A stretch of DNA of 64,000 nt from Solirubrobacterales bacterium. GTDB lineage: Bacteria > Actinomycetota > Thermoleophilia > Solirubrobacterales > 70-9. The DNA is taken from contig JAMLGI010000008.1 in NCBI GenBank assembly GCA_023958085.1, positions 1 to 64,000 on the forward strand, written 5' to 3'. A program made the translations under genes and the position numbers. This document shows positions 51,901-57,730 of the stretch, in pieces (position 1 is the stretch's first letter; every line of letters begins with the position of its first letter). The notes below the pieces were generated by a model that ran no database searches, had not been told where the DNA came from, and saw nothing but the letters and a program-made list of their open reading frames with translations.

Positions 51901-52028
51901 TCACATTCTTGGGGCCGGCTGACTACGTATCCCACACCGGCGAGTTTCCCGTGCAGTTCACCTGGCGGCTCCAGACCCCGATGCCGGCCGAACTATTCGA
52001 GACCGCCCGAAGCGTCGCCGCCGCCTGA
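48909..52028 (+). CDS. SauUSI-like restriction protein: PLD nuclease, SF2 helicase, DUF3427
   Basis: A 1039-residue protein. Residues 130-275 form a phospholipase-D-like nuclease with His215 and Lys217 (TTKLHAKAW) and GSSNLS. Residues 315-660 form an SF2 helicase: Walker A ATGTGKT (344-350), DEFHH (437-441), LTATPERLDG, QQLGRGLRW. The last 350 residues match the DUF3427 region (PLFLDDFGHRIEDIYRRGRSW onwards). This order is that of SauUSI, a type IV enzyme that restricts DNA with modified cytosine. No methyltransferase is nearby, which fits type IV. An HNH gene follows in the same orientation. Confidence 0.85.
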   Translation: MSVGGDEGEIKSGPRDELVTESLAQRLEKVDRERLVLDPLDPEEAPFRLAQFARDEVRRVLDPEEKAGAQVERVNRALSDLGSEGAEIIQMPPSVLGGIKPVSTLGQVVELPPSPATPFSQSDLLVNAEGQPNIGSELKAELASADRVDLVCAFVIWSGVRQLRDALEGVVGRGGVVRVITTTYMGATEKRAVDELHGLGAEVRIALDARTTKLHAKAWLLERDSGLSTAYVGSSNLSHTALFDGLEWNVRLSSTDAAHVIDRIRMTFESHWESEHFERYDPDVNGSELERALAEHNRRTLGESSTISFAGLDVRPYPHQQRMLDTLKLERERHGRHRNLVVAATGTGKTVVAALDYKQVMAELGGRPSLLFVAHREEILRQSLATYRAVLKDGSFGEIHGGGKIEEGEHVFAMIQSLRPNRLAQLGSDAFDVVVVDEFHHAAAESYDRLLNHVEPKELLGLTATPERLDGKDVTTWFDGRIAVELRLWEAIDQGFLVPFQFFGVADGVDLNHITWRRSGYALSELSNLYTGDDLRVAKILKALNRIVADPGQMRALGFCVSKEHARYMAEKFTQAGLESCSLTGDDPPEYRSQVLDRLQRGELRCVFSVEVLGEGVDVPAVDCLLLLRPTESATVFSQQLGRGLRWADGKSHLTVIDLIGQHRKEFRFDRRLAAILDRRRGRVEEQVEHDFPFLPAGCTVDLDRKSREVVLESLRQVVRHSRRAQVVADLKQAGSDLAMPLFLDDFGHRIEDIYRRGRSWTELRREAGFEVPIAADSDLEALALRNLSRLTHVDDPERSQFYRKLLSAEKPPSISGLGDRHRRMLTMLSWSLGSGRSGRDSVSQFFADLWREKAVLSELNDLLTALDQQAGTMPVALTDASTPLNVHARYSREEIVAALRFGEGVKPKVTQGGVLWVERAKSDVFFVDLHKAERDYSPTTMYRDYAINRELFHWESQSRQAPHQATVKRYINHREQGTDVLLFVRERKRSELGTMPFTFLGPADYVSHTGEFPVQFTWRLQTPMPAELFETARSVAAA

Positions 52029-52145
52029 CCGGTGGCGCACCCAGCCCCCCAGTGATTGCCCCGGCGGGCTGTCCAGCAGTCTTCCGCCAAGGGGCTATCC
52101 TGGCTTCGGTCGGAGTGGTTGCGCTGCGAGGAGAGTCGGACCGAG
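52029..52145 (+). other. Leader gap between the SauUSI-like and HNH genes
   Basis: About 117 bases without a gene; the in-frame upstream reading of the HNH frame (from a TTG at 52056) adds a basic stretch with no family look. GAGGAGA at about 52128 may be the ribosome site. Confidence 0.4.
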
Positions 52146-52802
52146 ATGGCACGTTCCAGGAAATCGGCTTGGCTGAGGGATGAGCTCATCCTCTGTCTCG
52201 ACCTCTACCGTCTCGAGGGGGCCAGCCCGAGCAAGGAGAGTAGGGAGAACCTGAGTCAGACCCTCAGGGCGATCCCGATCGAGCCAGAGTTGGCCGATGA
52301 CCCCGAGTTTCGGAGCTATTCGTCAGTGGGATGGAAGCTCGCCAACTTCGCCACGCTTGATCCTGCAACCGGATCGGAGCGCTCTCACGGAGCTAAGGGC
52401 GATCGTGCCGTGTGGAGCGAGTTCTGGGAAGAACCCGAGCGGCTCGCCGCAACCGCGGCGAACATCATCGCCAATATCGAACGATCAGAAGTCCAGGGTC
52501 TGGGGATTCCAGATCTCGACGCTGAGGCTCCAGAGGGACGAGTCCTCACCATGGTTCATCACGCCCGTGAGCGCAATTCCCGCCTTGTCAAGAAGAAGAA
52601 GGCCAGCGTTCTGGAGACTTGCGGAAGGCTGGAGTGCGAAGCCTGCCGGTTCGACTTCAGCGCCTTCTACGGCGAACGCGGGCAGGGTTTCATCGAGTGT
52701 CACCATCTTCTGCCTGTCTCGCAGTTGAGCCCGGAGCACAAGACGAAACTGACCGATCTGGCCCTGGGGTCTGCCCCGGGTTTGGTTGTCACCGGGGTTT
52801 AG
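52146..52802 (+). pseudogene. HNH endonuclease gene, 5' part, interrupted by an IS3-family element
   Basis: Codons 1-207 of an HNH nuclease end at 52766. The N-terminal half has SWKLANF-like (VGWKLANFATLDP) features seen in HNH proteins of restriction loci. Cys164 and Cys167 (LECEACRFDF) begin the zinc site and EGFIECHH-type residues GFIECHHLLP (His186, His187) are the HNH core. After codon 207 the frame runs into the IS end and stops at 52802 with the foreign tail GSAPGLVVTGV, so the made product lacks the last zinc cysteines and catalytic histidine. Confidence 0.85.
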
Positions 52803-52808
52803 TGGTTT

Positions 52809-53714
52809 TCAGCCCGCCATGGCGGGCTGATGGTGGACTGTTTCATATTCGACGGGGGTGAGTTTCCCGAGGCCGCGTTGGCGACGCCGCCGGTTGTATT
52901 TCGCTTCGATCCAGTAGACGATCGCGTGGCGGAGTTCAGCCCGGGTGTTCCAGGTCCGGGTGTTCAGCACGTTCTTCTGGAGCAGGCTGTAAAACGATTC
53001 CATTGAGGCGTTGTCGCCGGCCGAACCGACCCGGCCCATCGAGCCCTGAAGGCCGTGGTTGTTCAGCAGCTTCACGACTTTCCGGGAGCGGAACTGGCTG
53101 CCGCGGTCGGAGTGGCAGATCGTGCCCTCGGGGTCACGCAAGGTGATCGCGTGCTGGATCGCCCGGGCCGCGAGTGAGGACTTCATCCGGATGTCGATGC
53201 TGTGTCCGACGATCCGGTTCGAGAACACGTCCTTGACCGCGCAGAGATAAAGCTTCCCTTCCCGGGTTGGGTGTTCGGTGATATCCGTCAGCCAAACCTG
53301 GTCAGGACCCTTCGCGCTGAACACGTGCCGGACCTGGCCGCGCTCATCCTCGACGGCCAGCAGGTCGTCATGAACCGGTGGGCCGGGTTTCCCGGCCTTC
53401 CCCTTCTTTCTCGCGTGGGAAGCGATGATCCCACCGACTTGGCAGAGCCGGTGAACCCGGTTCTCGCAGCAGACGACCCCGGCTCCCTCGAGCTCGTCGG
53501 TGAGGAACCGGTAACCCAAGGTCGGATCGTCCTCGTGAAGATCAACCAGCTTGTTGATGACCTCCGCATCGTCCCGGTCTTTTTCCGAGACAGGCTCTTT
53601 GAGCCACTTGTAATACCCCTGGGTGGTGAACCCGAGGACCCGGCACGCCACCGCCACCGGCACCCGAACACGGGCACCGGCAGCGGCCATCTCACGGACG
53701 AGCGGGAAGATCAT
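52809..53714 (-). CDS. IS3-family transposase OrfB (DDE integrase domain)
   Basis: A 301-residue transposase. The N-terminal HTH_21-like part (AVACRVLGFTTQGYYKWLKE and DDPTLGYRFLTDELEGAG) is followed by the rve catalytic core. The DDE triad lies in QVWLTDITEHPT (Asp), ICHSDRGSQF (Asp) and GDNASMESFYSLLQKN (Glu), with the typical YNRRRRQRGLGKLTPVEYE end. It overlaps orfA by four bases (ATGA) near a run of four A, so it may be made by reinitiation or by a -1 frameshift fusion. Confidence 0.95.
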   Translation of the reverse strand: MIFPLVREMAAAGARVRVPVAVACRVLGFTTQGYYKWLKEPVSEKDRDDAEVINKLVDLHEDDPTLGYRFLTDELEGAGVVCCENRVHRLCQVGGIIASHARKKGKAGKPGPPVHDDLLAVEDERGQVRHVFSAKGPDQVWLTDITEHPTREGKLYLCAVKDVFSNRIVGHSIDIRMKSSLAARAIQHAITLRDPEGTICHSDRGSQFRSRKVVKLLNNHGLQGSMGRVGSAGDNASMESFYSLLQKNVLNTRTWNTRAELRHAIVYWIEAKYNRRRRQRGLGKLTPVEYETVHHQPAMAG

Positions 53715-53998
53715 TTTCCCGGCAGATTTGCCTGCGAAAGATAGGCGGCAGCCCTTCGGAGGACCTCGTTCTCCTGCTCCAGCAGGCGGTTTCGCTTCTT
53801 GATCTCCCTTAGCTCGATTCGCTCGGCCTCGGTCAAACCAGGACGGGATCCCTCCTCGATCTCGGCCTTCTTCAACCAGTTATGCAAGGTGGCTTCGGAA
53901 ATCCCGAAGTCCTTCGCCACCTGGGTGATCGGTGCGTGGCCCGTACGGGCCACGGCAACAACATCATCACGGAACTCCTTCGGAAACGCCTTTGGCAT
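53711..53998 (-). CDS. IS3-family transposase OrfA (HTH protein)
   Basis: A 95-residue protein. EFRDDVVAVARTGHAPITQVAKDFGISEATLHNWLKKAE is the helix-turn-helix of the HTH_Tnp_1 family. The C-terminal leucine zipper ERIELREIKKRNRLLEQENEVLRRAAAYLS lets it pair with OrfB. The start MPKAFPKEF at 53998 is chosen; slightly longer readings enter the terminal repeat region. It should recognise the element's ends and regulate transposition. Confidence 0.92.
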   Translation of the reverse strand: MPKAFPKEFRDDVVAVARTGHAPITQVAKDFGISEATLHNWLKKAEIEEGSRPGLTEAERIELREIKKRNRLLEQENEVLRRAAAYLSQANLPGK

Positions 53999-54065
53999 GG
54001 GTGCCATCCTTCCAGTGCGAGGCAATCCTCACACGTCAGGTGTCAACCAAACCCGGGGCAGACCC

Positions 54066-54158
54066 CTGGTCTGCTCAAACTGCCATCGGATGATCCACCG
54101 CCGGGCACCATGGCTAAAAATGGACCGACTTCGGGCCCTGCTCAGACGCCCAGCGTGA
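54066..54158 (+). pseudogene. HNH endonuclease gene, 3' part (beyond the IS element)
   Basis: After the duplicated CTG, codons read VCSNCHRMIHRRAPWLKMDRLRALLRRPA and stop at 54158. This is the second half of an HNH domain: Cys209 and Cys212 (numbering of the rejoined protein) complete the zinc site and His213/His217 the catalytic end. Joining 52146-52766 to 54069-54158 restores one 236-residue frame with no other change. The fragment has no start of its own. Confidence 0.88.
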
Positions 54159-54183
54159 AGCCTTTCAACGAATGACTCGGGGG

Positions 54184-54189
54184 TAGGCT
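54184..54189 (+). promoter_or_regulatory. Leaderless -10 box (TAGGCT) of the macrodomain gene
   Basis: TAGGCT is followed by six bases (CGATTC) and ATG 54196. Confidence 0.42.
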
Positions 54190-54195
54190 CGATTC

Positions 54196-54714
54196 ATGGG
54201 CATTCATCTCGAAATGGGGGACATCACCACCTTCGACGGGGATGTGATCGTCAACGCGGCGAACTCGCATCTGCGGCATGGCGGTGGAGTGGCGGCGGCG
54301 ATTTCGAGGGTGGCCGGGCCGGGGTTTCAGTGGGAGTCGGATGAGCTGGTCCGGCGGAAAGGGCCGGTTCCGGTCGGTGGTGCGGCGATCACCGGGGGTC
54401 ACGCTCTGAAGGCGATGTGGGTGGTTCACGCGGTCGGACCGGTCTTTGGGCAGGAGGATGGCCGGGAGGCGGAGCTTCTGCGTTCGGCCTACCGGTCCAG
54501 CCTGGAGCTGGCCCGCAAGGTGAGGGCGAGATCAATCGCCTTCCCTGCGATCAGCGCGGGAATCTTCGGCTATCCGCTGGCTGACGCGGCGCGAGTGGCC
54601 GTTGAGGCAATCGGAGACGAGACCGAGATCGCGGTGACCTTCATGCTCTTCGACCGGCGGATCCTGAAAGCCTTCGAGGAGGCGGCCGACCGGTCGGGCG
54701 GCACTGTCGGCTGA
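54196..54714 (+). CDS. Macrodomain protein (ADP-ribose binding)
   Basis: A 172-residue macrodomain. GDITTFDGDVIVNAANSHLRHGGGVAAAISRVAGP is the ADP-ribose loop 1 and GGHALKAMWVVHAVGP and SIAFPAISAGIFGYPLADAARVAVEAI complete the fold, with the loop 2 glycines in SAGIFGYP. Such proteins hydrolyse ADP-ribosyl groups or O-acetyl-ADP-ribose; some act as antitoxins to ADP-ribosyl transferases. No such toxin is visible next to it. It lies just after the interrupted HNH gene but has its own promoter. Confidence 0.93.
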   Translation: MGIHLEMGDITTFDGDVIVNAANSHLRHGGGVAAAISRVAGPGFQWESDELVRRKGPVPVGGAAITGGHALKAMWVVHAVGPVFGQEDGREAELLRSAYRSSLELARKVRARSIAFPAISAGIFGYPLADAARVAVEAIGDETEIAVTFMLFDRRILKAFEEAADRSGGTVG

Positions 54715-54807
54715 GCAGGATGCCTTCGCCCCAGACCGTCATCACCGCGGTCCCGGTTTCGGGAATGAGGCCGGATGGACCCTGCTCGCCCCGGCGGGGT
54801 GACGGCC

Positions 54808-55500
54808 CTACGTCTTGATCAGCTTCACCGTCCTGGACTTGGTCCGTGCCGTGCCGCCATTTCCGGGGCGGAAGGTGATCTTGAGGGTCACGGTTGTGTG
54901 ACCGTGGCGCTTGAGCTGCCTCAGCGCCTTGCCCTTGGCCGCGATCCTGAGTTTTGCCTTGCCGGTCTTGTTCGCCCGGGCCGATGCCGATTTGACCTGG
55001 CTGCTGCCCCGGAGCGACACCCTTCCCGATCCGCTCGTTTCGACCGCGAGGATCGCCGTGCCGTTCCTTCGGTTCAGCCTGAGCTTGCCGAGGTGGAGAC
55101 GGGACTTCGATGGTTTCTCAGTCTTGGCCGGAATGAATTTGGCTTCGACCGTGGTCGGTCCCATAACCGTGAACGCGCATTGCATTCCGGGCATCTCGCA
55201 CAGGTCGCCGGTTGAATCACCCGACTGGATGGTCCACCCGCCCCACCAACTGCCGTCCGACGGGATCGCGGTCAACGAGATCTCGTCACCGGTCCAGACG
55301 TCGGCCGAGCAGTCCGAGCCGCCCGCCCCACAGGCGACCTGGTCCGAGTAGTAAACCGTTCCGCTTCCGGGTCCGGAAACGGTCACGTTGAGCGGAACCT
55401 TGACGCTGTCCGCCGAGGCCGGGTTGGCCGCAAACAGAAGCAGGCCGACCGTCCCGATAACCGCAGTCACGAGCAGTCGGCGAAGTGAATGAGCTGACAT
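54808..55500 (-). CDS. Secreted protein with a beta-repeat domain
   Basis: A 230-residue protein with a signal peptide (MSAHSLRRLLVTAVIGTVGLL, then LFAANPASA and a likely cut). The mature N-terminal half, TVSGPGSGTVYYSDQVACGAGGSDCSADVWTGDEISLTAIPSDGSWWGGW, resembles the InlB-B/'bacterial repeat' beta domain with a likely disulfide. The C-terminal part is lysine- and arginine-rich (KANKTGKAKLRIAAKGKALRQLKR) and would bind wall polymers. AAGGAGG is a strong ribosome site. Its neighbour on the minus strand is the sufU gene, 199 bases away. Exact role unknown. Confidence 0.75.
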   Translation of the reverse strand: MSAHSLRRLLVTAVIGTVGLLLFAANPASADSVKVPLNVTVSGPGSGTVYYSDQVACGAGGSDCSADVWTGDEISLTAIPSDGSWWGGWTIQSGDSTGDLCEMPGMQCAFTVMGPTTVEAKFIPAKTEKPSKSRLHLGKLRLNRRNGTAILAVETSGSGRVSLRGSSQVKSASARANKTGKAKLRIAAKGKALRQLKRHGHTTVTLKITFRPGNGGTARTKSRTVKLIKT

Positions 55501-55542
55501 CGGATATCAGCCTCCTTGGGTTGAGGGGATCGCTGCCGGGAG

Positions 55543-55585
55543 CGATGTGCAAAACCGGCCTAGCACATCGGCGGTCCGATTGCAA
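55543..55585 (-). promoter_or_regulatory. Promoter and inverted repeat upstream of the secreted protein gene
   Basis: On the minus strand TTGCAA (55580-55585) and TAGGCC (55557-55562) are 17 bases apart. CGATGTGC and GCACATCG form a perfect 8-base inverted repeat (55543-55550 and 55563-55570) around the -10, a good place for an operator or an early hairpin. The rest of the 55501-55698 gap shows nothing else. Confidence 0.42.
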
Positions 55586-55698
55586 GTTGCGGTCCTGTGA
55601 AGGATCCGAAAGGGAGGCGGAGGGTGGTTCACCGCCCAGGGGCGAGGGTCCCGGGCGCTGGGGATGGCTGCTGCCCCGATCCTGGTGTTGGTCCGGTC

Positions 55699-56124
55699 TC
55701 AGAGCTGGTCGGCGAGCTCCGGACTGCCCTGCTCGCCGGAGTCCTCCCAGTCGGCCGGTTTGCCGAGTGCGGCACCCTTCACGACCTTGAGGCCGAGCAG
55801 GGCGCACTTCACCCGGGTGGCGGAGATGTCGATTCCGAGCAGGTCGAAAACATCCTCCTTGGGCAGGTGGAGCAGCTCCTCGCGGGACTTGCCGATCAAC
55901 TCGTCGGTGAGCAGCGAGGTGGCGGCGGTGGAGATCGCGCAGCCGGTGCCGTCGAACTTGACCTCGGCCACCCGGTCGTTCTCGTCGAGCCGGATCGTCA
56001 CGTGCTGCTCGTCGCCACAGAACGGGTTCGTGTCCTCGAACTCAAGGTCCGGGTTCTCGACCTCACCGAAGTTGTGCGGCCGTTTGTAGTGCTCGAGAAT
56101 CTGTTCGCGATAAAGCTCTTCCAC
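55699..56124 (-). CDS. sufU: SUF sulfur-transfer scaffold SufU
   Basis: A 141-residue SufU/IscU-fold protein that accepts persulfide from SufS through a zinc-bound site. The three cysteines are in NPFCGDEQHV, GTGCAISTAATS and RVKCALLGLK, and GCAISTAATSLL is the family core. In gram-positive bacteria SufU works with SufS rather than as a cluster scaffold. GTG 56124 is used because the family begins there (ELYREQILEHYKRPHNFG). It sits alone, about 9 kb from sufB and 2 kb from sufS. Confidence 0.95.
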   Translation of the reverse strand: MEELYREQILEHYKRPHNFGEVENPDLEFEDTNPFCGDEQHVTIRLDENDRVAEVKFDGTGCAISTAATSLLTDELIGKSREELLHLPKEDVFDLLGIDISATRVKCALLGLKVVKGAALGKPADWEDSGEQGSPELADQL

Positions 56125-56163
56125 CCGACCGAGGTTAACGGAAGCGGGCTTCGGCCCCGGGGG

Positions 56164-56169
56164 TAGGGT
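56164..56169 (+). promoter_or_regulatory. Leaderless -10 box (TAGGGT) of rpiA
   Basis: TAGGGT is followed by six bases (GAAGAC) and ATG 56176. It sits 40 bases from the start of the divergent sufU gene. Confidence 0.48.
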
Positions 56170-56175
56170 GAAGAC

Positions 56176-56889
56176 ATGGCGCGACAGGAGATCGAGTTTG
56201 AGGCCTTCGACCGGGGGCAGATCGGCAACCTGGAGGCGAAGCAGGGTGTGGCTCGGAGAGTGGCGGGCGAGGTCCGGCCCGGCGACGTGATCGGGGCCGG
56301 CTCCGGCAGCACCGCCTGGCTGGCGATCCACGCGATCGCCTCGCGGGTCGAACTCGGGCAACTTTCGGATGTGACCCTGATCCCGACCTCGATCGAGGGT
56401 CAGTTGACGATCGCGGCACTGGCCTCGCATCGGCCTGGACTCCGGATCGGTGATCTCAACCTCAACGATCCCGACTGGCTCTTCGACGGGGCCGACGAGG
56501 TTGATCCGGACGGCAACCTGATCAAGGGGCGCGGCGGGGCGCTCTTCAGGGAGAAGATCCTGTTCCGGGCCACCGCGGACCGGCGGGTTCTGATCGACGC
56601 TTCCAAGCGGGTCGAGCGGCTGGGGGAGAGCTTCCCGGTCCCGGTCGAGGTGATCCCGGCTGCCCTGCCCATCCTCGCCCGGCCGTTGACCTCCCTGGGT
56701 GCGACCGGGATGAAATTCCGCACCGGCAGCGGCAAGGACGGGCCGGTGATCACCGAGTCCGGCAACCTGCTCGTCGACTGCCGCTTCGAGCGGATCGAGT
56801 CCGGCCTCGAAGCCGCGATCAAGCAGATCACCGGGGTGGTCGAGTCCGGCCTCTTCCAGGGCTACGACCCGACAATCATCTCGGTCTGA
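56176..56889 (+). CDS. rpiA: Ribose-5-phosphate isomerase A
   Basis: A 237-residue enzyme that interconverts ribose 5-phosphate and ribulose 5-phosphate in the pentose phosphate pathway. GDVIGAGSGSTAWLAI is the phosphate loop, DWLFDGADEVDPDGNLIKGRGGALFREKI carries the catalytic acid and lysine, and the late part SGNLLVDCRF is typical. The length is normal. It is divergent from sufU and has a leaderless -10 box. Its place between suf genes shows how far the system is dispersed. Confidence 0.96.
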   Translation: MARQEIEFEAFDRGQIGNLEAKQGVARRVAGEVRPGDVIGAGSGSTAWLAIHAIASRVELGQLSDVTLIPTSIEGQLTIAALASHRPGLRIGDLNLNDPDWLFDGADEVDPDGNLIKGRGGALFREKILFRATADRRVLIDASKRVERLGESFPVPVEVIPAALPILARPLTSLGATGMKFRTGSGKDGPVITESGNLLVDCRFERIESGLEAAIKQITGVVESGLFQGYDPTIISV

Positions 56890-56978
56890 CCCGGCCACAC
56901 CTCGAGGCTGGGGGAGAGATTTGCGCGCTGCAGACTTATTCCTTTGATGGCTGGACTTCGAGCGAGAGCGGAGCTAAA

Positions 56979-57269
56979 ATGACCATTACTGTGAGTGGGA
57001 AAAGCGCCACAAATGGTGAGAGTCGGGAGGTCGGGATTCGCGAACTGCGTGACGGCCTCAGTCGATACCTGGCCAAAGTGGTGGAGGGCGAACGGATCGT
57101 GGTCACCGATCACGGCAAGCCGATCGCCGAGATCCTGCCGCTCAACGAGTACGCCGCGATCGCCCGTCTGGAGAGAGAGGGCCGCATTGCCCCGGCCCGC
57201 TCGCCAAAGCGCGATCCCGGTGAGCCGCTCGATCTGGGTTTCTCCCTCTCCGAATTCCTCGAACGTTGA
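56979..57269 (+). CDS. Phd/YefM-type antitoxin
   Basis: A 96-residue protein. VGIRELRDGLSRYLAKVVEGERIVVTDHGKPIAEILPL is the Phd/YefM fold, which forms the DNA-binding dimer head. The C-terminal tail (ARSPKRDPGEPLDLGFSLSEFLER) is acidic and amphipathic for toxin binding. GGAG precedes the ATG by six bases. The PIN toxin starts one base after its stop. The family usually autorepresses its operon through a palindrome; none was pinned down here. Confidence 0.85.
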   Translation: MTITVSGKSATNGESREVGIRELRDGLSRYLAKVVEGERIVVTDHGKPIAEILPLNEYAAIARLEREGRIAPARSPKRDPGEPLDLGFSLSEFLER

Positions 57270-57270
57270 G

Positions 57271-57726
57271 GTGATTGCCTACCTCGACACTTCGGCTTTC
57301 GTTCCGCTGGTGATCCATGAGGCCAAGAGCCCGGACTGTCGTCAGTTCTGGAATGACGTGACCTTGGTGCTGGCCACCCGGCTGCTTTACGTCGAGGCGG
57401 TCGCTGCGATGCGTCGTGCCAACCGAGCGGGGCGGCTGGAGAATACGGAGGTGCCTTCCGCCGTTCGCCGGCTTGAGGACCGCTGGCAGGAAATCCGAGT
57501 GATTGAACTCGACTCAACCCTGGCCGAGATGGCCGGGAATGTGGCCTGGCGCTTTGGGCTCAAGGGATATGACGCTGTCCATTGCGCCGCCGCGAATCTC
57601 TTGAGAGACGAATTCGGGCAAGGAGAAGACGGCGGGTCTGTGCCGTTTGTCGCAGCGAGTGGCGACCGCCAGCTCCTGGCGGCCTGGGATGAACTCGGGG
57701 TCGCCACCTTCGAACCCTCGGTTTGA
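57271..57726 (+). CDS. PIN-domain ribonuclease toxin
   Basis: A 151-residue PIN protein. VIAYLDTSAFVPLVI carries the first aspartate, RLLYVEAVAAMRRA the glutamate, GLKGYDAVHCAAANLL the third and FVAASGDRQLLAAWDELG the last aspartate, so the active site is complete. The start is GTG 57271, one base after the antitoxin stop. The gene ends four bases before the convergent sufS stop. Substrate RNA is unknown. Confidence 0.86.
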   Translation: MIAYLDTSAFVPLVIHEAKSPDCRQFWNDVTLVLATRLLYVEAVAAMRRANRAGRLENTEVPSAVRRLEDRWQEIRVIELDSTLAEMAGNVAWRFGLKGYDAVHCAAANLLRDEFGQGEDGGSVPFVAASGDRQLLAAWDELGVATFEPSV

Positions 57727-57730
57727 AGGA

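Larger units (their letters stand above)
52767..54065. mobile_element. IS3-family insertion sequence, 1299 bp
   Basis: The ends are inverted repeats that begin GGGTCTGCCCCGGGTTTGG at the left and match base for base at the right (as GGCAGACCC) for about 22 bases. The flanks carry a 3-base target duplication, CTG at 52764-52766 and at 54066-54068. Inside lie orfA and orfB on the minus strand with a DDE transposase. Both ends and both reading frames look intact, so the element is probably recent and could be active. It sits in the HNH gene in the opposite orientation. Confidence 0.93.

Noticed and set aside
55699-56898. A 399-aa reading frame on the minus strand across sufU and rpiA
   Set aside because: Only the last 141 residues are SufU; the rest is the shadow of rpiA on the other strand.
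57387-57730. Extension of the sufS frame past its natural end
   Set aside because: It follows the frameshift and is antisense to the PIN toxin gene; the sequence has no SufS likeness.
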